Below, one piece after another: positions 17,162-26,495 of a DNA stretch of 64,000 nucleotides. The translations under genes were made by a program, and so were the position numbers. This DNA is from Endozoicomonas sp965198415 (GTDB lineage Bacteria > Pseudomonadota > Gammaproteobacteria > Pseudomonadales > Endozoicomonadaceae): positions 62,001 to 126,000 of the forward strand of contig CBDAPN010000008.1 of NCBI GenBank assembly GCA_965198415.1. The letters are read 5' to 3'. How positions within the stretch are numbered: position 1 is the first letter of the stretch; every line of letters begins with the position of its first letter. The notes under the pieces are model-generated. The model saw only the letters and a list, made by a program, of their open reading frames with translations, searched no databases and was not told the DNA's origin.

Positions 17162-17181
17162 CTGCGCCAGATCTGGCGCAG
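17162..17181 (+). terminator. Palindromic hairpin after the DUF3037 gene
   Basis: A perfect 20-bp palindrome (CTGCGCCAGA/TCTGGCGCAG) starts 8 bp after the stop codon. It can form a strong stem and is followed by TGCCTTTAT, a weak T tract. Confidence 0.6.
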
Positions 17182-17292
17182 TGCCTTTATCTCTCCATCC
17201 TGAATAAATGTTCTGGTCAAGTAAAACTGAACACTAAAATTTGAGAATTTACGCGATTAATCTTGACATAACTAACGCGCTTCGCTTGTTGG

Positions 17293-17757
17293 CTACCCAC
17301 TCCGATGCAAGATTCGCCAGCGCAACCTTTCATCCTTTTGGGCACCTCTATAAAACAACTGCTCTAATCTAACTGGCGTCTCGTTACTATTGGCTGAGTG
17401 AAGACGCTCAGATTGGTAATACTTCATGTATGCAGCCACATCGCTTTTCATGTGCTTGCGTGTTGGATGGTGCACCTTAAATAGCCAGTCGTGCTTGAGG
17501 CTACCAAAGAAACGCTCAACCACAGCATTATCAGCCTCAGCACTGACAGAGTATGGCCAACGTCGAACTCACCCATGCTTGAGGTTACCAAAGAAGCGCT
17601 CAACCACAGCATTATCACAGCAAGTACCAACATCACCCATGCTGGCTCTCATACCATAGCTTGGCAGGCCGCTTAATCCATTCATAATAAGCAGACCTGC
17701 TAACCTTCATGGTTCGGCATAGTAGATTAATGGGGTAGTGCGCCGACTCCTTTTTGA
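17293..17757 (-). pseudogene. IS3-family transposase orfB, deleted and internally duplicated
   Basis: The frame starts with the usual orfB N-terminus (FPFIKKESAHYPINLLCRTM, SRSAYYEWIKRPA). It then jumps to DNAVVERFFGNLKHG and a stop, so most of the DDE core is missing. A second copy of the same motif follows (DNAVVERFFGSLKHDW) and runs into the C-terminal part (VAAYMKYYQSERLHS...ETPVRLEQL). The motif holds the catalytic Glu. Two divergent copies of it point to recombination between two related elements. Confidence 0.75.
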
Positions 17758-17769
17758 TGAACGGAAATT

Positions 17770-18060
17770 TTATTTCATTTCCTTCGCAAAGAAGGCACTC
17801 GCCTTTTTTAATATTTCTTTCTCCATACGAAGATTCTTAACTTCCTTACGCAGCCTGTTAAGCTCGTCTCGTTCATCTTCTTTTAAAGACAATCCAGCAT
17901 TTTGCTTTTCAATTTTGGCCTTCCATGTGTACAGTAGGCTAACTGCAATACCCAATGATTTAGCTGCTTCTGGCACGCTGTAGCCTTGCTCAGTTACCAA
18001 TGCAACCGCTTCTTCCTTAAATTCCTTTGGGTAACTTTTTTGTGTTTTCTTTTCGCTCAT
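17770..18060 (-). CDS. IS3-family transposase orfA
   Basis: A 96-residue protein with an N-terminal helix-turn-helix (YPKEFKEEAVALVTEQGYSV, PEAAKSLGIAVSLLYTWKAK) and a leucine-zipper-like coiled coil (ELNRLRKEVKNLRMEKEIL) ending ILKKASAFFAKE. This is the classic OrfA that binds the element ends. Downstream orfB is in the -1 frame, as expected for programmed frameshifting in IS3 elements, but it is defective here. Confidence 0.9.
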   Translation of the reverse strand: MSEKKTQKSYPKEFKEEAVALVTEQGYSVPEAAKSLGIAVSLLYTWKAKIEKQNAGLSLKEDERDELNRLRKEVKNLRMEKEILKKASAFFAKEMK

Positions 18061-18126
18061 TGTGACACCTAAAATGGTTGATCGTATTGTCTCGTATTTA
18101 AGTTTCCGGTGCTATTAGACCACTAC

Positions 18127-18417
18127 AATGTTCACAAAAAAATCAATCCATATAGCCAGCAAACTTAACAAAGTTATTGATAATTTGAATTTAATTTCTT
18201 GAGTGTGAATACATAAATGATTTAACAAAACACATATTTTTATATTTCATAATTCACTAATGCATATAAGCAAATAGTCTAAAAAAATGGTCAGTAATGG
18301 GTGACTAATTTTTGGGTTTCTGTTTCAGCGACAAGCTATTAGCTATACAATGCGGTGCTTTTGATTATCCAGCGGCCCACACAAAAATCGAATTAATAAC
18401 ATTACTCAGGAGAAACC
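18127..18417. other. AT-rich intergenic region upstream of tcyP
   Basis: About 290 bp, strongly AT-rich, with no reading frame of interest. It presumably holds the tcyP promoter, but no single -35/-10 pair stands out. A good ribosome site (CAGGAGAAACC) lies directly before the tcyP ATG. Confidence 0.4.
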
Positions 18418-19815
18418 ATGCCTTTAGCAGTACTGGCCAATATTTCTATTATGATCGGGTTGTTATACCTGCTCTATCGTTTTCAGCAACAAGGGATGTC
18501 ATTTACCAAGCGTTTATTTATTGCCCTTGGCATGGGGCTTAGTTTTGGTACCGCTTTGCAGCTGTTTTATGGCTGTACTTCGCAGGTCGTTACCGAGTCC
18601 ATCAGCTGGTTCAATATTGTCGGTAGTGGCTACGTTGGCTTGCTGAAAATGATCGTGGTGCCGTTGGTGATGGTGTCGGTGATATGCGCCATTTTGAAGC
18701 TGCGAGGCGCAGGTTCGCTGGGAAAAATCAGTGGTTATATTCTGGCCTTGTTTATGGTCACTGTGTCGGTAGCAGCAGTGATTGGGATTCTTTCGGCGCT
18801 AGGGTTTAATTTAACCGCTGAGGCTATTGACTCCGGTGCCCGTGAAGCTGCCCGGGGGCAGCAGTTACTCTCCACCGCCACTCAGGTTGAAAACCTATCC
18901 ATCCCCAATATGCTCATCAGTCTGATTCCTTCTAACCCATTTTTGGATATGACCGGGGCTCGTAGCACTTCCATTATTGGCGTTGTGATTTTTTCGAGCC
19001 TGATTGGCGTCGCCACCCTTAGTCTGCACCGCAAACAGCCCGAAGTTGCCGGTCACTTTGAGCGTGGTGTAAACGTTGCTCACGCGCTGGTTATGCGTAT
19101 TGTGGCCATGATTTTAAACTTCTCCCCGTTTGGTATTGCGGCCTTGATGACTAAAATGGTGGCTGGCAGCAATGTTCAGGACATTTTGAATTTATTCAGT
19201 TTTGTTCTGGCCTCCTACTCGGCTTTGTTCGCTGTTTTTGCCGTACATTTGCTATTGATTGCCATGACAGGCGCCAGTCCAATTCAGTTTATTAAAAAAA
19301 TCTGGCCAGTGCTGACCTTTGCTTTTACTTCCCGCAGTAGCTCAGGCACCCTGCCACTGACCATCCAGACGTTGACAAAAAATCTTGGCGTTTCTGAGGG
19401 TGTTGCTAATTTTGCCGCCACTTTTGGTACCACTATTGGCCAAAACGGATGTGCCGGTATTTATCCGGCCATGCTGGCGGTAATGATTGCCCCCACCGTG
19501 GGTATTGACCCCACCAGTCTGAGCTTTATTGGTACATTGGTTTTAACTGTTGCCATAGGCTCTTTTGGCGTTGCCGGTGTGGGCGGCGGGGCAACTTTTG
19601 CGGCCTTGATTGTACTCTCCGCCCTCGACCTTCCCGTTGCGCTGGCTGGGCTACTAATATCCATTGAGCCGCTGATTGATATGGGGCGAACCGCTATTAA
19701 TGTCAGTGGCTCGATAACCACAGGCTTTGTGGGTGGCCGCTTGCTGGAAAAGGTGAATATGGAAACCTTTAACGATAACTCATCCTCGCAGCTGGATATG
19801 GATGCAGTGTCCTGA
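18418..19815 (+). CDS. tcyP: L-cystine:cation symporter TcyP (YdjN type)
   Basis: A 465-residue member of the dicarboxylate/amino acid:cation symporter family, with many membrane segments. It follows E. coli YdjN closely along its length, for example SWFNIVGSGYVGLLKMIVVP, LTFAFTSRSSSGTLPL, GTTIGQNGCAGIYPAMLAVM and ISIEPLIDMGRTAINVSGS. TcyP imports L-cystine as a sulfur source, with the Na+ or H+ gradient as driving force (established for the family). It is a single gene; a strong hairpin separates it from the convergent xerC operon. Confidence 0.92.
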   Translation: MPLAVLANISIMIGLLYLLYRFQQQGMSFTKRLFIALGMGLSFGTALQLFYGCTSQVVTESISWFNIVGSGYVGLLKMIVVPLVMVSVICAILKLRGAGSLGKISGYILALFMVTVSVAAVIGILSALGFNLTAEAIDSGAREAARGQQLLSTATQVENLSIPNMLISLIPSNPFLDMTGARSTSIIGVVIFSSLIGVATLSLHRKQPEVAGHFERGVNVAHALVMRIVAMILNFSPFGIAALMTKMVAGSNVQDILNLFSFVLASYSALFAVFAVHLLLIAMTGASPIQFIKKIWPVLTFAFTSRSSSGTLPLTIQTLTKNLGVSEGVANFAATFGTTIGQNGCAGIYPAMLAVMIAPTVGIDPTSLSFIGTLVLTVAIGSFGVAGVGGGATFAALIVLSALDLPVALAGLLISIEPLIDMGRTAINVSGSITTGFVGGRLLEKVNMETFNDNSSSQLDMDAVS

Positions 19816-19832
19816 GCGCAGTGAGTCGCAAA

Positions 19833-19858
19833 GGGGTGCTATTTACCGGTAGCACCCC
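19833..19858 (+). terminator. Hairpin between convergent tcyP and xerC
   Basis: A stem of nine pairs, GGGGTGCTA/TAGCACCCC, lies 18 bp after the tcyP stop and just before the xerC stop. It can serve both directions. There is no long T tract. Confidence 0.6.
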
Positions 19859-19866
19859 GGGCAAAC

Positions 19867-20799
19867 TCAGCCATCTTTTTTCTTCTTGGCTCGCGGGTGC
19901 GCTTTGTCGTATACCGCTGCTAAGTGTTGAAAATCCAGGTGAGTGTAAATTTGGGTTGTGGAAATATCGCTATGACCGAGCAGCTCCTGCACTGCACGCA
20001 AATCACCACTGGACTCTAGCAGATGGCTGGCGAACGAGTGCCTGAGCATATGCGGATACACCCCTGTCTCCATGCCTGCCTCGCGGGCGAACGCCTTGAT
20101 GCGTTTTTGAATCTGCCGGGCGCCAAGGCGCTTACCTGATCGGGATAAAAACAGTGCACTTGCTGCATCAACTCCAGCCAACAGCTCCCGAAAAGTCAGC
20201 CAGTGCTTTATCGCCTCCCGCGCTTTGCTGCCCACGGGTAGCACTCGCTCCTTTTTGCCTTTACCCAGCACTTGTACTTGTGAGTAATCTTCAGAAAAGC
20301 TTTCAAGGTTCAAGGCCGCCAGTTCCGCCAGTCGCAGCCCAGAGGAGTAAAACAACTCTATGATGGCCAGATCCCGGGATTTTAGCGGATCGTCATCTAT
20401 CGGGTCTGCCAACAGTTTACTTACCTGATCAACATCCAATGTTGTTGGCAACGGTCTGCCCGTTTTGGGGGCGCGCAACAGCTGAGCCGGATTTTTATCT
20501 ACTGCGCCCTGCGCCAAAAGGTACTGATAAAAACGACGCAGTGTAGAGACCAGTCGCTGCAAACTGCGGCTGGAGAGGCCATCCTCATGCCAGAGCGCAA
20601 GCCAGTACTTAAATTGTTTTTCACTAATCATTGCCCACGATGAAATATCAGCAGCCACGGCTTCCTTCTGCACTCGGGTCAGATCACGCCGATAGGCCGA
20701 AATGGTATGGGCAGAGTGCTGTTTTTCAAAACGCAGGTAATCCAGAAAAGCGATGACTGTCGCTTGCATGCACTGTTGATCGGGTGGGTTCTCAATCAC
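19867..20799 (-). CDS. xerC: Tyrosine recombinase XerC
   Basis: A 310-residue tyrosine recombinase. The N-terminal SAM-like domain (AFLDYLRFEKQHSAHTISAY) binds DNA. The catalytic domain shows SSGLRLAELAALN (Arg), HMLRHSFASHLLES (His-x-x-Arg), LGHSDISTTQIYTHLD (His and the nucleophile Tyr). With XerD it resolves chromosome dimers at dif. The GTG start overlaps the stop of the DUF484 gene. Position in lptM-lysA-dapF-DUF484-xerC is standard for gammaproteobacteria and distinguishes it from XerD. Confidence 0.95.
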   Translation of the reverse strand: MIENPPDQQCMQATVIAFLDYLRFEKQHSAHTISAYRRDLTRVQKEAVAADISSWAMISEKQFKYWLALWHEDGLSSRSLQRLVSTLRRFYQYLLAQGAVDKNPAQLLRAPKTGRPLPTTLDVDQVSKLLADPIDDDPLKSRDLAIIELFYSSGLRLAELAALNLESFSEDYSQVQVLGKGKKERVLPVGSKAREAIKHWLTFRELLAGVDAASALFLSRSGKRLGARQIQKRIKAFAREAGMETGVYPHMLRHSFASHLLESSGDLRAVQELLGHSDISTTQIYTHLDFQHLAAVYDKAHPRAKKKKDG

Positions 20800-21503
20800 G
20801 GCTGAAGATGCCGAGCCAGAATGCGGCTAAGCACATCGCCAAGGTTGCTGATAAACAGGTTGCCCATATTGGCTTGGTAATGGTTTCTATCGCTACTGCC
20901 AAGGGCAAGAACCCCAAGCTGCTGCGGCTCATTAAGTGCGTAGTTCAGCGGAATAATGGCCACCGAGCCGATCTTTTCCGCCTGATTGGCAAACAAAAAC
21001 TCCAGTTCGCTGTGGCTGACCTGCCCACAGATTGCTTTCGTCTGGGTGATGATTTTGCCCAGCGCTGCGTTCATGACTTCCGTATGCTCAATACGCACCG
21101 GCAGATTCAGTGGCCTTGAACTGCACAGAATTAACGAATGAAACTCAATGCCAAATTCATGGTGCAGGCTATCGTGGATCACATCCACCAGATGCTCCAG
21201 ATTTTTGCACTCCAGTAACGACAACATCAGTAACCGCATACGTTCAAAGACTTTTTCGTTATCTTTAGCGTTTTGCGTCAAACGGGACAACTGCCGTCGA
21301 TACGCCAAAGATCGCTCCCGCAGCAACGCCACCTGACGCTCTACTAAGGAGACACTATCACCCCGTTGGTGAGGAATTGTCAGCTTGAGCAGCAGGTCAT
21401 CCCGATCAATGAAAAAGTTCGGGTGTTGTTGGAGGTATTTTGCCACCTGTTCAGAAGTCAGGGCTGGTGTCTCCCTTTCTGGTTCGGCGATTTGCTTTTT
21501 CAT
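20796..21503 (-). CDS. DUF484 (GAF-like) protein upstream of xerC
   Basis: A 235-residue DUF484 protein. It has the N-terminal YLQQHPNFFIDRDDLL and IPHQRGDSVSLVERQVALLR, followed by a GAF-like domain to the end. It is conserved between dapF and xerC in many gammaproteobacteria; its function is unknown. Its TGA overlaps the xerC start by coupling. It starts 13 bp after dapF. Confidence 0.92.
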   Translation of the reverse strand: MKKQIAEPERETPALTSEQVAKYLQQHPNFFIDRDDLLLKLTIPHQRGDSVSLVERQVALLRERSLAYRRQLSRLTQNAKDNEKVFERMRLLMLSLLECKNLEHLVDVIHDSLHHEFGIEFHSLILCSSRPLNLPVRIEHTEVMNAALGKIITQTKAICGQVSHSELEFLFANQAEKIGSVAIIPLNYALNEPQQLGVLALGSSDRNHYQANMGNLFISNLGDVLSRILARHLQP

Positions 21504-21516
21504 TATCTCAGGCCTT

Positions 21517-22347
21517 TTAAAACCGCGTGTATCCTTCGTAAACTCGGGTTGCAGAGCCGGTCATCATTACCGGGCTACCGTCGCCAGACCACTGAATGGT
21601 GAGACTGCCACCGGGCAGATTGACTTTTACGCTCTCGCTCAGTAAACCACGCAGGCAACCGGCGACAACCGCCGCACAGGCTCCGGTACCACAGGCCAGT
21701 GTCTCTCCTACGCCCCGCTCAAAGACTCGCAGGTTGATTTCATTTTGGTTGACCACTTCCATAAAGCCGACGTTGCATTTTCTGGGGAAGTCAGGATGCA
21801 CCTCAATGGCTGCCCCCCAGGTTTGTACCGGCGCATGAAGCACGTCGTCTACCTGAATAACGCAGTGTGGGTTGCCCATGGATATTGCCGAGATTTCAAT
21901 CTCCTGATCATCCAACTGTAACGGATAAGTAGCGCTTCGCTGTTCGGCATTAAACGGCACCTGTTCAGGTTTAAGCCGGGGCATACCCATATCAACCGTG
22001 ACATCGCCGTTACTGTGCAGGCTCAATTCAATATTGCCGCTGGCGGTTTGTACTCGGATTCGATTACTGCCGATCAGTTTTTTATCGCGGACAAAGCGGG
22101 CGAAACAGCGGGCGCCATTGCCGCATTGCTCGACTTCGCTGCCATCGGCGTTGAATATACGGTAACGAAAGTCCATATCCGGGTTAGTGGGTGGCTCAAC
22201 CAGCAGTAGTTGATCAAAGCCGACACCAAAACGCCGGTCAGCAAGGCGGCGAATTTTTTCCGGTGGTAGCCGCAGATTCTGAGACACCATATCGACCACC
22301 ATAAAGTCATTACCCAGACCGTGCATTTTGGTGAAATGTAAAAGCAA
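21517..22347 (-). CDS. dapF: Diaminopimelate epimerase
   Basis: A 276-residue DapF with both catalytic cysteines in their symmetrical motifs: EQCGNGARCFARFV and TLACGTGACAAVVAG. It starts FTKMHGLGNDFMVVD. It converts LL- to meso-diaminopimelate for lysine and peptidoglycan. It lies in the lysA operon, 27 bp after lysA. Confidence 0.96.
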   Translation of the reverse strand: MLLHFTKMHGLGNDFMVVDMVSQNLRLPPEKIRRLADRRFGVGFDQLLLVEPPTNPDMDFRYRIFNADGSEVEQCGNGARCFARFVRDKKLIGSNRIRVQTASGNIELSLHSNGDVTVDMGMPRLKPEQVPFNAEQRSATYPLQLDDQEIEISAISMGNPHCVIQVDDVLHAPVQTWGAAIEVHPDFPRKCNVGFMEVVNQNEINLRVFERGVGETLACGTGACAAVVAGCLRGLLSESVKVNLPGGSLTIQWSGDGSPVMMTGSATRVYEGYTRF

Positions 22348-22374
22348 GCAAAAGGCCCTCGTCAGTAGTCATCA

Positions 22375-23661
22375 TTATGGTAACAGGCTTTCTAGTTCAA
22401 GCAGCTCGGCGATGGTTTCTCGTCGGCGTACTTCATAGGCCTTGGTGCCGTCGACCATTACTTCAGCTGCACGACAGCGGGTATTGTAGTTGGAGCTCAT
22501 GACAAAGCCGTAAGCCCCGGCGCAGTGAACCGCCAGCAGGTCTCCTTCACAAAGGGCCAGAGTGCGCTCCTTGCCGAGAAAATCACCGCTCTCACACACC
22601 GGCCCGACGATGTCGTATACCAAAGGCTCAACTTCCGGGCGGGGAACGGTGTTGGTGATGGTGTGCCAAGCACTGTAAATGGCCGGCCGTAGCAGGTCAT
22701 TCATGGCGCCATCGACAATAGCGAAGTTTTTTTCGTCGGTGGATTTGAGCAGCTTAACCCGAGTCAACATAATACCCGCCAAAGCGGCAATGGAACGACC
22801 GGGTTCCACCAACAGGGTTAAATCGCCATAGCCCCGCTCAACAAGGCGCTGCTTGACCGCCACCAGATAATCCCCGGGCGTAGGTGCTACTTCCTGATCG
22901 TATTGAATCCCGAGTCCACCGCCGATATCGAGGTGCTGCAGATGAATCCCCTGCCCCTTGAGCTGATCCATCAACCACAGCAGACGCTCCAGAGCGTCCA
23001 GAAATGGCTCTGTGGTGATGAGCTGTGAACCGATGTGGCAATCAACACCGACAATGTTGATGTGGCTCATCTCTGCCGCCCGGCAATAGACGGCAGAAGC
23101 TTTATTAATATCAATACCGAATTTGTTGTCTTTTAAACCGGTGGAGATGTAGGGGTGAGTCTTGGCGTCCACATCCGGGTTTACTCGCAGGGAGATGTTG
23201 GCGCGAATGTCCATGCTTTGGGCTACTTGCTGTATGTGCTCCAGCTCCTGCTCCGACTCAATGTTGAAGCAGTGTACGCCCACTTCCAGCGCCCGGTGAA
23301 TTTCGTGGGTCTGCTTGGCAACGCCGGAAAACACCACTTTTTTAGGATCGCCACCAGCGGCCAGCACCCGCTCTAACTCACCAACAGAGACAATATCAAA
23401 ACCGGCTCCGAGTCGGGCCAGCACGTTGAGCACGGCCAGGTTGCTGTTAGCCTTCACCGCATAACAGATTAAGTGGGGCCATGGAGCCATCACCTGATGA
23501 TAAGCCTGAAAACCGGTTTCAAGAGCTTGGCGGGAATAGACATACAATGGCGTACCAAAGGTTTGTGCTAGCTGCTGAACAGGCGTTTGTTCTGCAAACA
23601 GCTCTGTTGCCTCGCTTGCAGACCCACTGACTGGTGAAGGTTGATAAGTAAGCCACTCCAT
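22375..23661 (-). CDS. lysA: Diaminopimelate decarboxylase
   Basis: A 428-residue fold-type III PLP enzyme. The PLP lysine lies in LICYAVKANSNLAVL. Substrate-site motifs include the HIGSQL loop, GGGLGIQY and the C-terminal GPVCESGDFLG with YGFVMSSNYNTRCRAAEV. It decarboxylates meso-diaminopimelate to lysine. It follows the small lipoprotein gene lptM and precedes dapF, the standard arrangement. Confidence 0.96.
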   Translation of the reverse strand: MEWLTYQPSPVSGSASEATELFAEQTPVQQLAQTFGTPLYVYSRQALETGFQAYHQVMAPWPHLICYAVKANSNLAVLNVLARLGAGFDIVSVGELERVLAAGGDPKKVVFSGVAKQTHEIHRALEVGVHCFNIESEQELEHIQQVAQSMDIRANISLRVNPDVDAKTHPYISTGLKDNKFGIDINKASAVYCRAAEMSHINIVGVDCHIGSQLITTEPFLDALERLLWLMDQLKGQGIHLQHLDIGGGLGIQYDQEVAPTPGDYLVAVKQRLVERGYGDLTLLVEPGRSIAALAGIMLTRVKLLKSTDEKNFAIVDGAMNDLLRPAIYSAWHTITNTVPRPEVEPLVYDIVGPVCESGDFLGKERTLALCEGDLLAVHCAGAYGFVMSSNYNTRCRAAEVMVDGTKAYEVRRRETIAELLELESLLP

Positions 23662-23695
23662 AAAAGCGCCCGTTCCCCTATTAGATGTTGTGTCG

Positions 23696-23809
23696 TTATT
23701 GATTATTGGTTGCCAGCTCGCTGGCAGCGGTTGTTGGTTGGTAAAGGTTGCCCTTCTGCCCGCAGCCAGCGAGCAGAATGACCAGAACAGCAGCAGTAAA
23801 CCATTTCAT
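23696..23809 (-). CDS. lptM: Small LPS-translocon lipoprotein LptM (YifL/LppL)
   Basis: A 37-residue reading frame on the minus strand that is easily missed. MKWFTAAVLVILLAGCGQKG forms a signal peptide with lipobox LAGC, followed by NLYQPTTAASEL. GC-G-KG-LY-P after the lipobox is the hallmark of YifL/LppL, now called LptM, which helps assemble the LptDE translocon. It directly precedes lysA, as in other gammaproteobacteria. An in-frame ATG two codons upstream (23815) is possible. AAGGAA lies a few bases before it. Confidence 0.9.
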   Translation of the reverse strand: MKWFTAAVLVILLAGCGQKGNLYQPTTAASELATNNQ

Positions 23810-23943
23810 AGCCATTTCCTTTATAAGCAATGGGGACAGTATAACTGTCGAATCCACTCTGGCTCTAGCCCTACCGATAAATCACGATGCAAGCTAAAAT
23901 TCGCACAACCAAATTGCACACGATAATTGAAGCTGAGACTGCT

Positions 23944-24285
23944 ATGACTAAGAACGCCCCCATGAGTGAAAAGCACTACAATGAGTTGCTCGATGAGCTG
24001 ATGCTGGCCATTGAAGACGCCATCGACGAAACCGGGCTGGATATTGATTACCAAACTTCCGCCGGCATTCTCACTCTGGTGTTTGCCAACCAGAGCCAGA
24101 TTATCCTTAGTCGTCAAACCGCTTTGATGCAATTGTGGATGGCCGCTCGCAGCGGTGGATTCCACTTTAACTATGACGAGGAACAGGCGCTTTGGCTGCA
24201 TGATGGCAGTGGTGAGACTTTTTCAGCGGTATTGAATCGTTGCCTTAGCGAGCAGAGCGGAGAAGACATTCAGCTTGGTGTTTGA
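23944..24285 (+). CDS. cyaY: Iron-sulfur cluster assembly protein CyaY (bacterial frataxin)
   Basis: About 113 residues matching frataxin. It has an acidic first helix (LLDELMLAIEDAIDETGLDI), a beta sheet (AGILTLVFANQSQIILSRQT) and WMAARSGGFHFNYDEEQALW. Acidic helix residues bind iron and regulate cysteine desulfurase IscS. It is divergent from lptM-lysA, a conserved neighbourhood. The frame extends to 23887, but the ATG at 23944 or at 23962 gives the family length, and 23944 is chosen. Confidence 0.93.
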   Translation: MTKNAPMSEKHYNELLDELMLAIEDAIDETGLDIDYQTSAGILTLVFANQSQIILSRQTALMQLWMAARSGGFHFNYDEEQALWLHDGSGETFSAVLNRCLSEQSGEDIQLGV

Positions 24286-24445
24286 TGGAAAGGGCTGAGG
24301 GGTTGCGAATTATTAACGCTAATGCGTACTGATGTCGTTTTTTCACTGCTAAGTTTTGTTTGCACGGCACAGTCGTTATTTCATGGCCTATACTGCACCG
24401 CATTATGAAAATAACGACAATATACAGCTTCAGGAGGTAGTTACA

Positions 24446-24913
24446 GTGAGCGACCTGTACAAAGCGGATTTTTATCAGTGGACCCGTCAGCAAACAGATT
24501 TATTGCAACGCAATCAGTTCCGTTCTCTGGATCTGCAAAACCTGATTGAAGAGGTAAAAGATCTGGGTCGGGAGCAACTCAACACCCTTGAGCACCACCT
24601 GAGCGAAATACTCTCCCTGATGCTAAAGCGTCAGCTTCGTGCCATCAAAGAAGACATACGAACTCTGAGCCGCTGGTATCGTAGCTGGTTTATGGTGATT
24701 GATTACAACTTGGAAAAACAGCGAAAAACGGTCAAAGGCCTGCTCAAGAAAAATCCGAGCCTGAACGAGCTGCTAGAAGAGAGTTTGCTAGAGTGCTACC
24801 CCATCGCCTGTCGCAGAACTGCCGAGGAGCTGGAGATTTCTGAAGATGAGTTTCCTGATACGACCCCATGGTCAGTAGAGCAGATACTCTCCGATGAGCC
24901 GACATCAAAGTAA
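24446..24913 (+). CDS. DUF29 family protein
   Basis: About 155 residues matching DUF29: LYKADFYQWTRQQTDLLQRN, LIEEVKDLGREQLNTLEHHL and the later RYP-like LLECYPIACRRTAEEL. The start is GTG at 24446 with CAGGAGG 8 nt upstream. The frame extends further up, but without a comparable site. DUF29 genes are frequent in cyanobacteria and scattered in proteobacteria; function unknown. A strong terminator follows. Confidence 0.88.
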   Translation: MSDLYKADFYQWTRQQTDLLQRNQFRSLDLQNLIEEVKDLGREQLNTLEHHLSEILSLMLKRQLRAIKEDIRTLSRWYRSWFMVIDYNLEKQRKTVKGLLKKNPSLNELLEESLLECYPIACRRTAEELEISEDEFPDTTPWSVEQILSDEPTSK

Positions 24914-24916
24914 ATA

Positions 24917-24942
24917 AAAACCCGCCAGTGGCGGGTTTTTTG
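24917..24942. terminator. Bidirectional rho-independent terminator
   Basis: Stem AAACCCGCC/GGCGGGTTT with A and T runs on each side lies between the DUF29 gene and the convergent porin gene. It can stop both transcripts. Confidence 0.92.
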
Positions 24943-24990
24943 TACCGGAAGAGTCCGGTGTGAGCATGGTGTAAAGCGGTTGCTTTGGTC

Positions 24991-26042
24991 TTAGAAGTAG
25001 TAACGAGCCTGAACGACAACTTTGTCTTTTACTTCAGAACCATCGGACTCTTTGCTCTTGTCAAACTGGTAAGTACCGGAAAGCTGGACAGGGCCTTGAG
25101 TGTAAACAGCGGCAATCGGGAAGTATTTGAGTTCACCCTTGCCTTTTACCTTACTTTTATCTTTCAGCTGGTTGTAGCCAGTTTCAAACTTGATCATGTC
25201 GTTCAGCTTGTAGCTGGCATAGACCTCGATGCCGTCAGCTTTTTCAATTTGCCCCAGGTAATCGTTAGGATCTGAGTTTTTTAGCTTAGTGTAGGTAACT
25301 GCACCGTAGATGGCGTCTGCTTCAAACTTGGCACCAAAGACAGTAGATTTGTGCTTACTACGGCCTGAAGTTTTGGCTATATTATCTTTACCTTTAACCT
25401 TGGCTTGATTATAAGCCGCACCAAAGCTTAGGCCCATTGGCAGGTCGTAGCTAGCAGCAATGGCGTAAGAGTTGTCACGCTTAATCTTTGGAGCATTTGG
25501 ATTTGATCCGTCTGTACCAGGTCTCGCTTGCCCAGCTGCGCCTGTGCAGAAATGTTCAGGCCCATGCTGCTGAAGTTGTACTGAAGAGCGTCGTCAGCAC
25601 GGGAAGTACCCAGAGACTCGCCATAAGTACCGTAGGTGCCGGTAGCATCACCACCAACCACAGCGAATTGGTCAGTGTATTCAGAAATCATGAAGTAGGT
25701 AGACCATTGCTTACCAAAGGTCAGGCTGCCGAGCTGTTCGTTTTTCAAACCAACATAGCCGAGGCGGTTTTTGAAGAAGCTTTTTGATCTGTCGGTATTA
25801 GTGACATCAAAGCCCCACTCAACTTTAGAAAAGGCAGTGGTATCTTGAGTCATCATGTGCTCAAAAGCGAAGTTGATGCGGCTGCTGTCGCCTGCGGATT
25901 CGCCCTTGTCCTGGTCAATGTAACGCATGCCTGCGTGACCACCGATAGAAGCTTTGTTAGTACCGTCGTCAACAACGGTGATAGCCATAGCCTGGCCGGC
26001 CATCATGGAAGCAACAACGGCTGCAAGGATTTTCTTCTGCAT
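24991..26042 (-). pseudogene. Gram-negative porin, interrupted by one apparent frameshift
   Basis: An ATG at 26042 begins a signal peptide (MQKKILAAVVASMMAGQAMA). A general porin follows, with RINFAFEH, VEWGFDV, LGYVGLKNEQLGSLTFGKQW and the L3-like SEYTDQFAVVGGD. In this frame it stops soon after GKRDLVQTD. The neighbouring frame continues with TDGSNPNAPKIKRDNSYAIA, then the remaining strands and a C-terminal phenylalanine (VVQARYYF). The shift falls within about 25501-25530. There is no long homopolymer there. The joined protein of about 350 residues has normal porin length. Confidence 0.82.
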
Positions 26043-26495
26043 GGAGTTTACTCCTGAGGTTGTGTGTGATGTGTGTGCTTAAAATTGTCGACTTTCTTCT
26101 TATGCATGGTGTGAGGCTTTTACTTAACCAATGCGGACGACTTATTGTGGAAGGATATTCAATAAATTTCGCACTACCGTCACATTAAAAAAACGAATAC
26201 TCCTATGAGTCCACCGACTGAGGATAGGTTATATTTTGGTTTTGTCATCATTATTTGCGTTTAAAAAATTGCATCGTTCATCGATAAGTTTATAAAAAAC
26301 CGAGAGAAAGAAAGTTTTGCTGCATCAAAAGTGCGGGGTAGGTATTTTCCGTTATTGATTAAGGCGTCGGCGTTCTGATTTACGAAAATTTATACCCTGA
26401 TAATCCTTAAGCATATAACCAGGGCGACTAAAAATAAGGGAATTATGGCAATGGATTGTTACCGCGTTATTAAATATCGAACATAATCACGAGTA
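26043..26495. other. Intergenic region between porin and tenA
   Basis: About 450 bp, AT-rich, no gene seen. The porin 5' region is expected here, with AGGAGT just before its ATG. No operator could be recognised with confidence. Confidence 0.4.

Larger units (their letters stand above)
17214..18122 (-). mobile_element. Decayed IS3-family insertion sequence
   Basis: Imperfect terminal inverted repeats are visible: TGGTCAAGTAAAACTGAACA at the left, and TGGTCTAATAGCACCGGAAA read from the right. They enclose a complete orfA and a rearranged orfB. The element is about 0.9 kb where intact members are about 1.2-1.3 kb, so part of orfB is lost. AATGTTC abuts the left end and recurs a few bases beyond the right end. 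It may be chance or a trace of target duplication, though it is longer than the usual 3-4 bp. The element should be unable to move by itself. Confidence 0.75.

Noticed and set aside
20784..22209. Plus-strand frames over xerC, DUF484 and dapF
   Set aside because: All are shadows of well-supported core genes on the minus strand.
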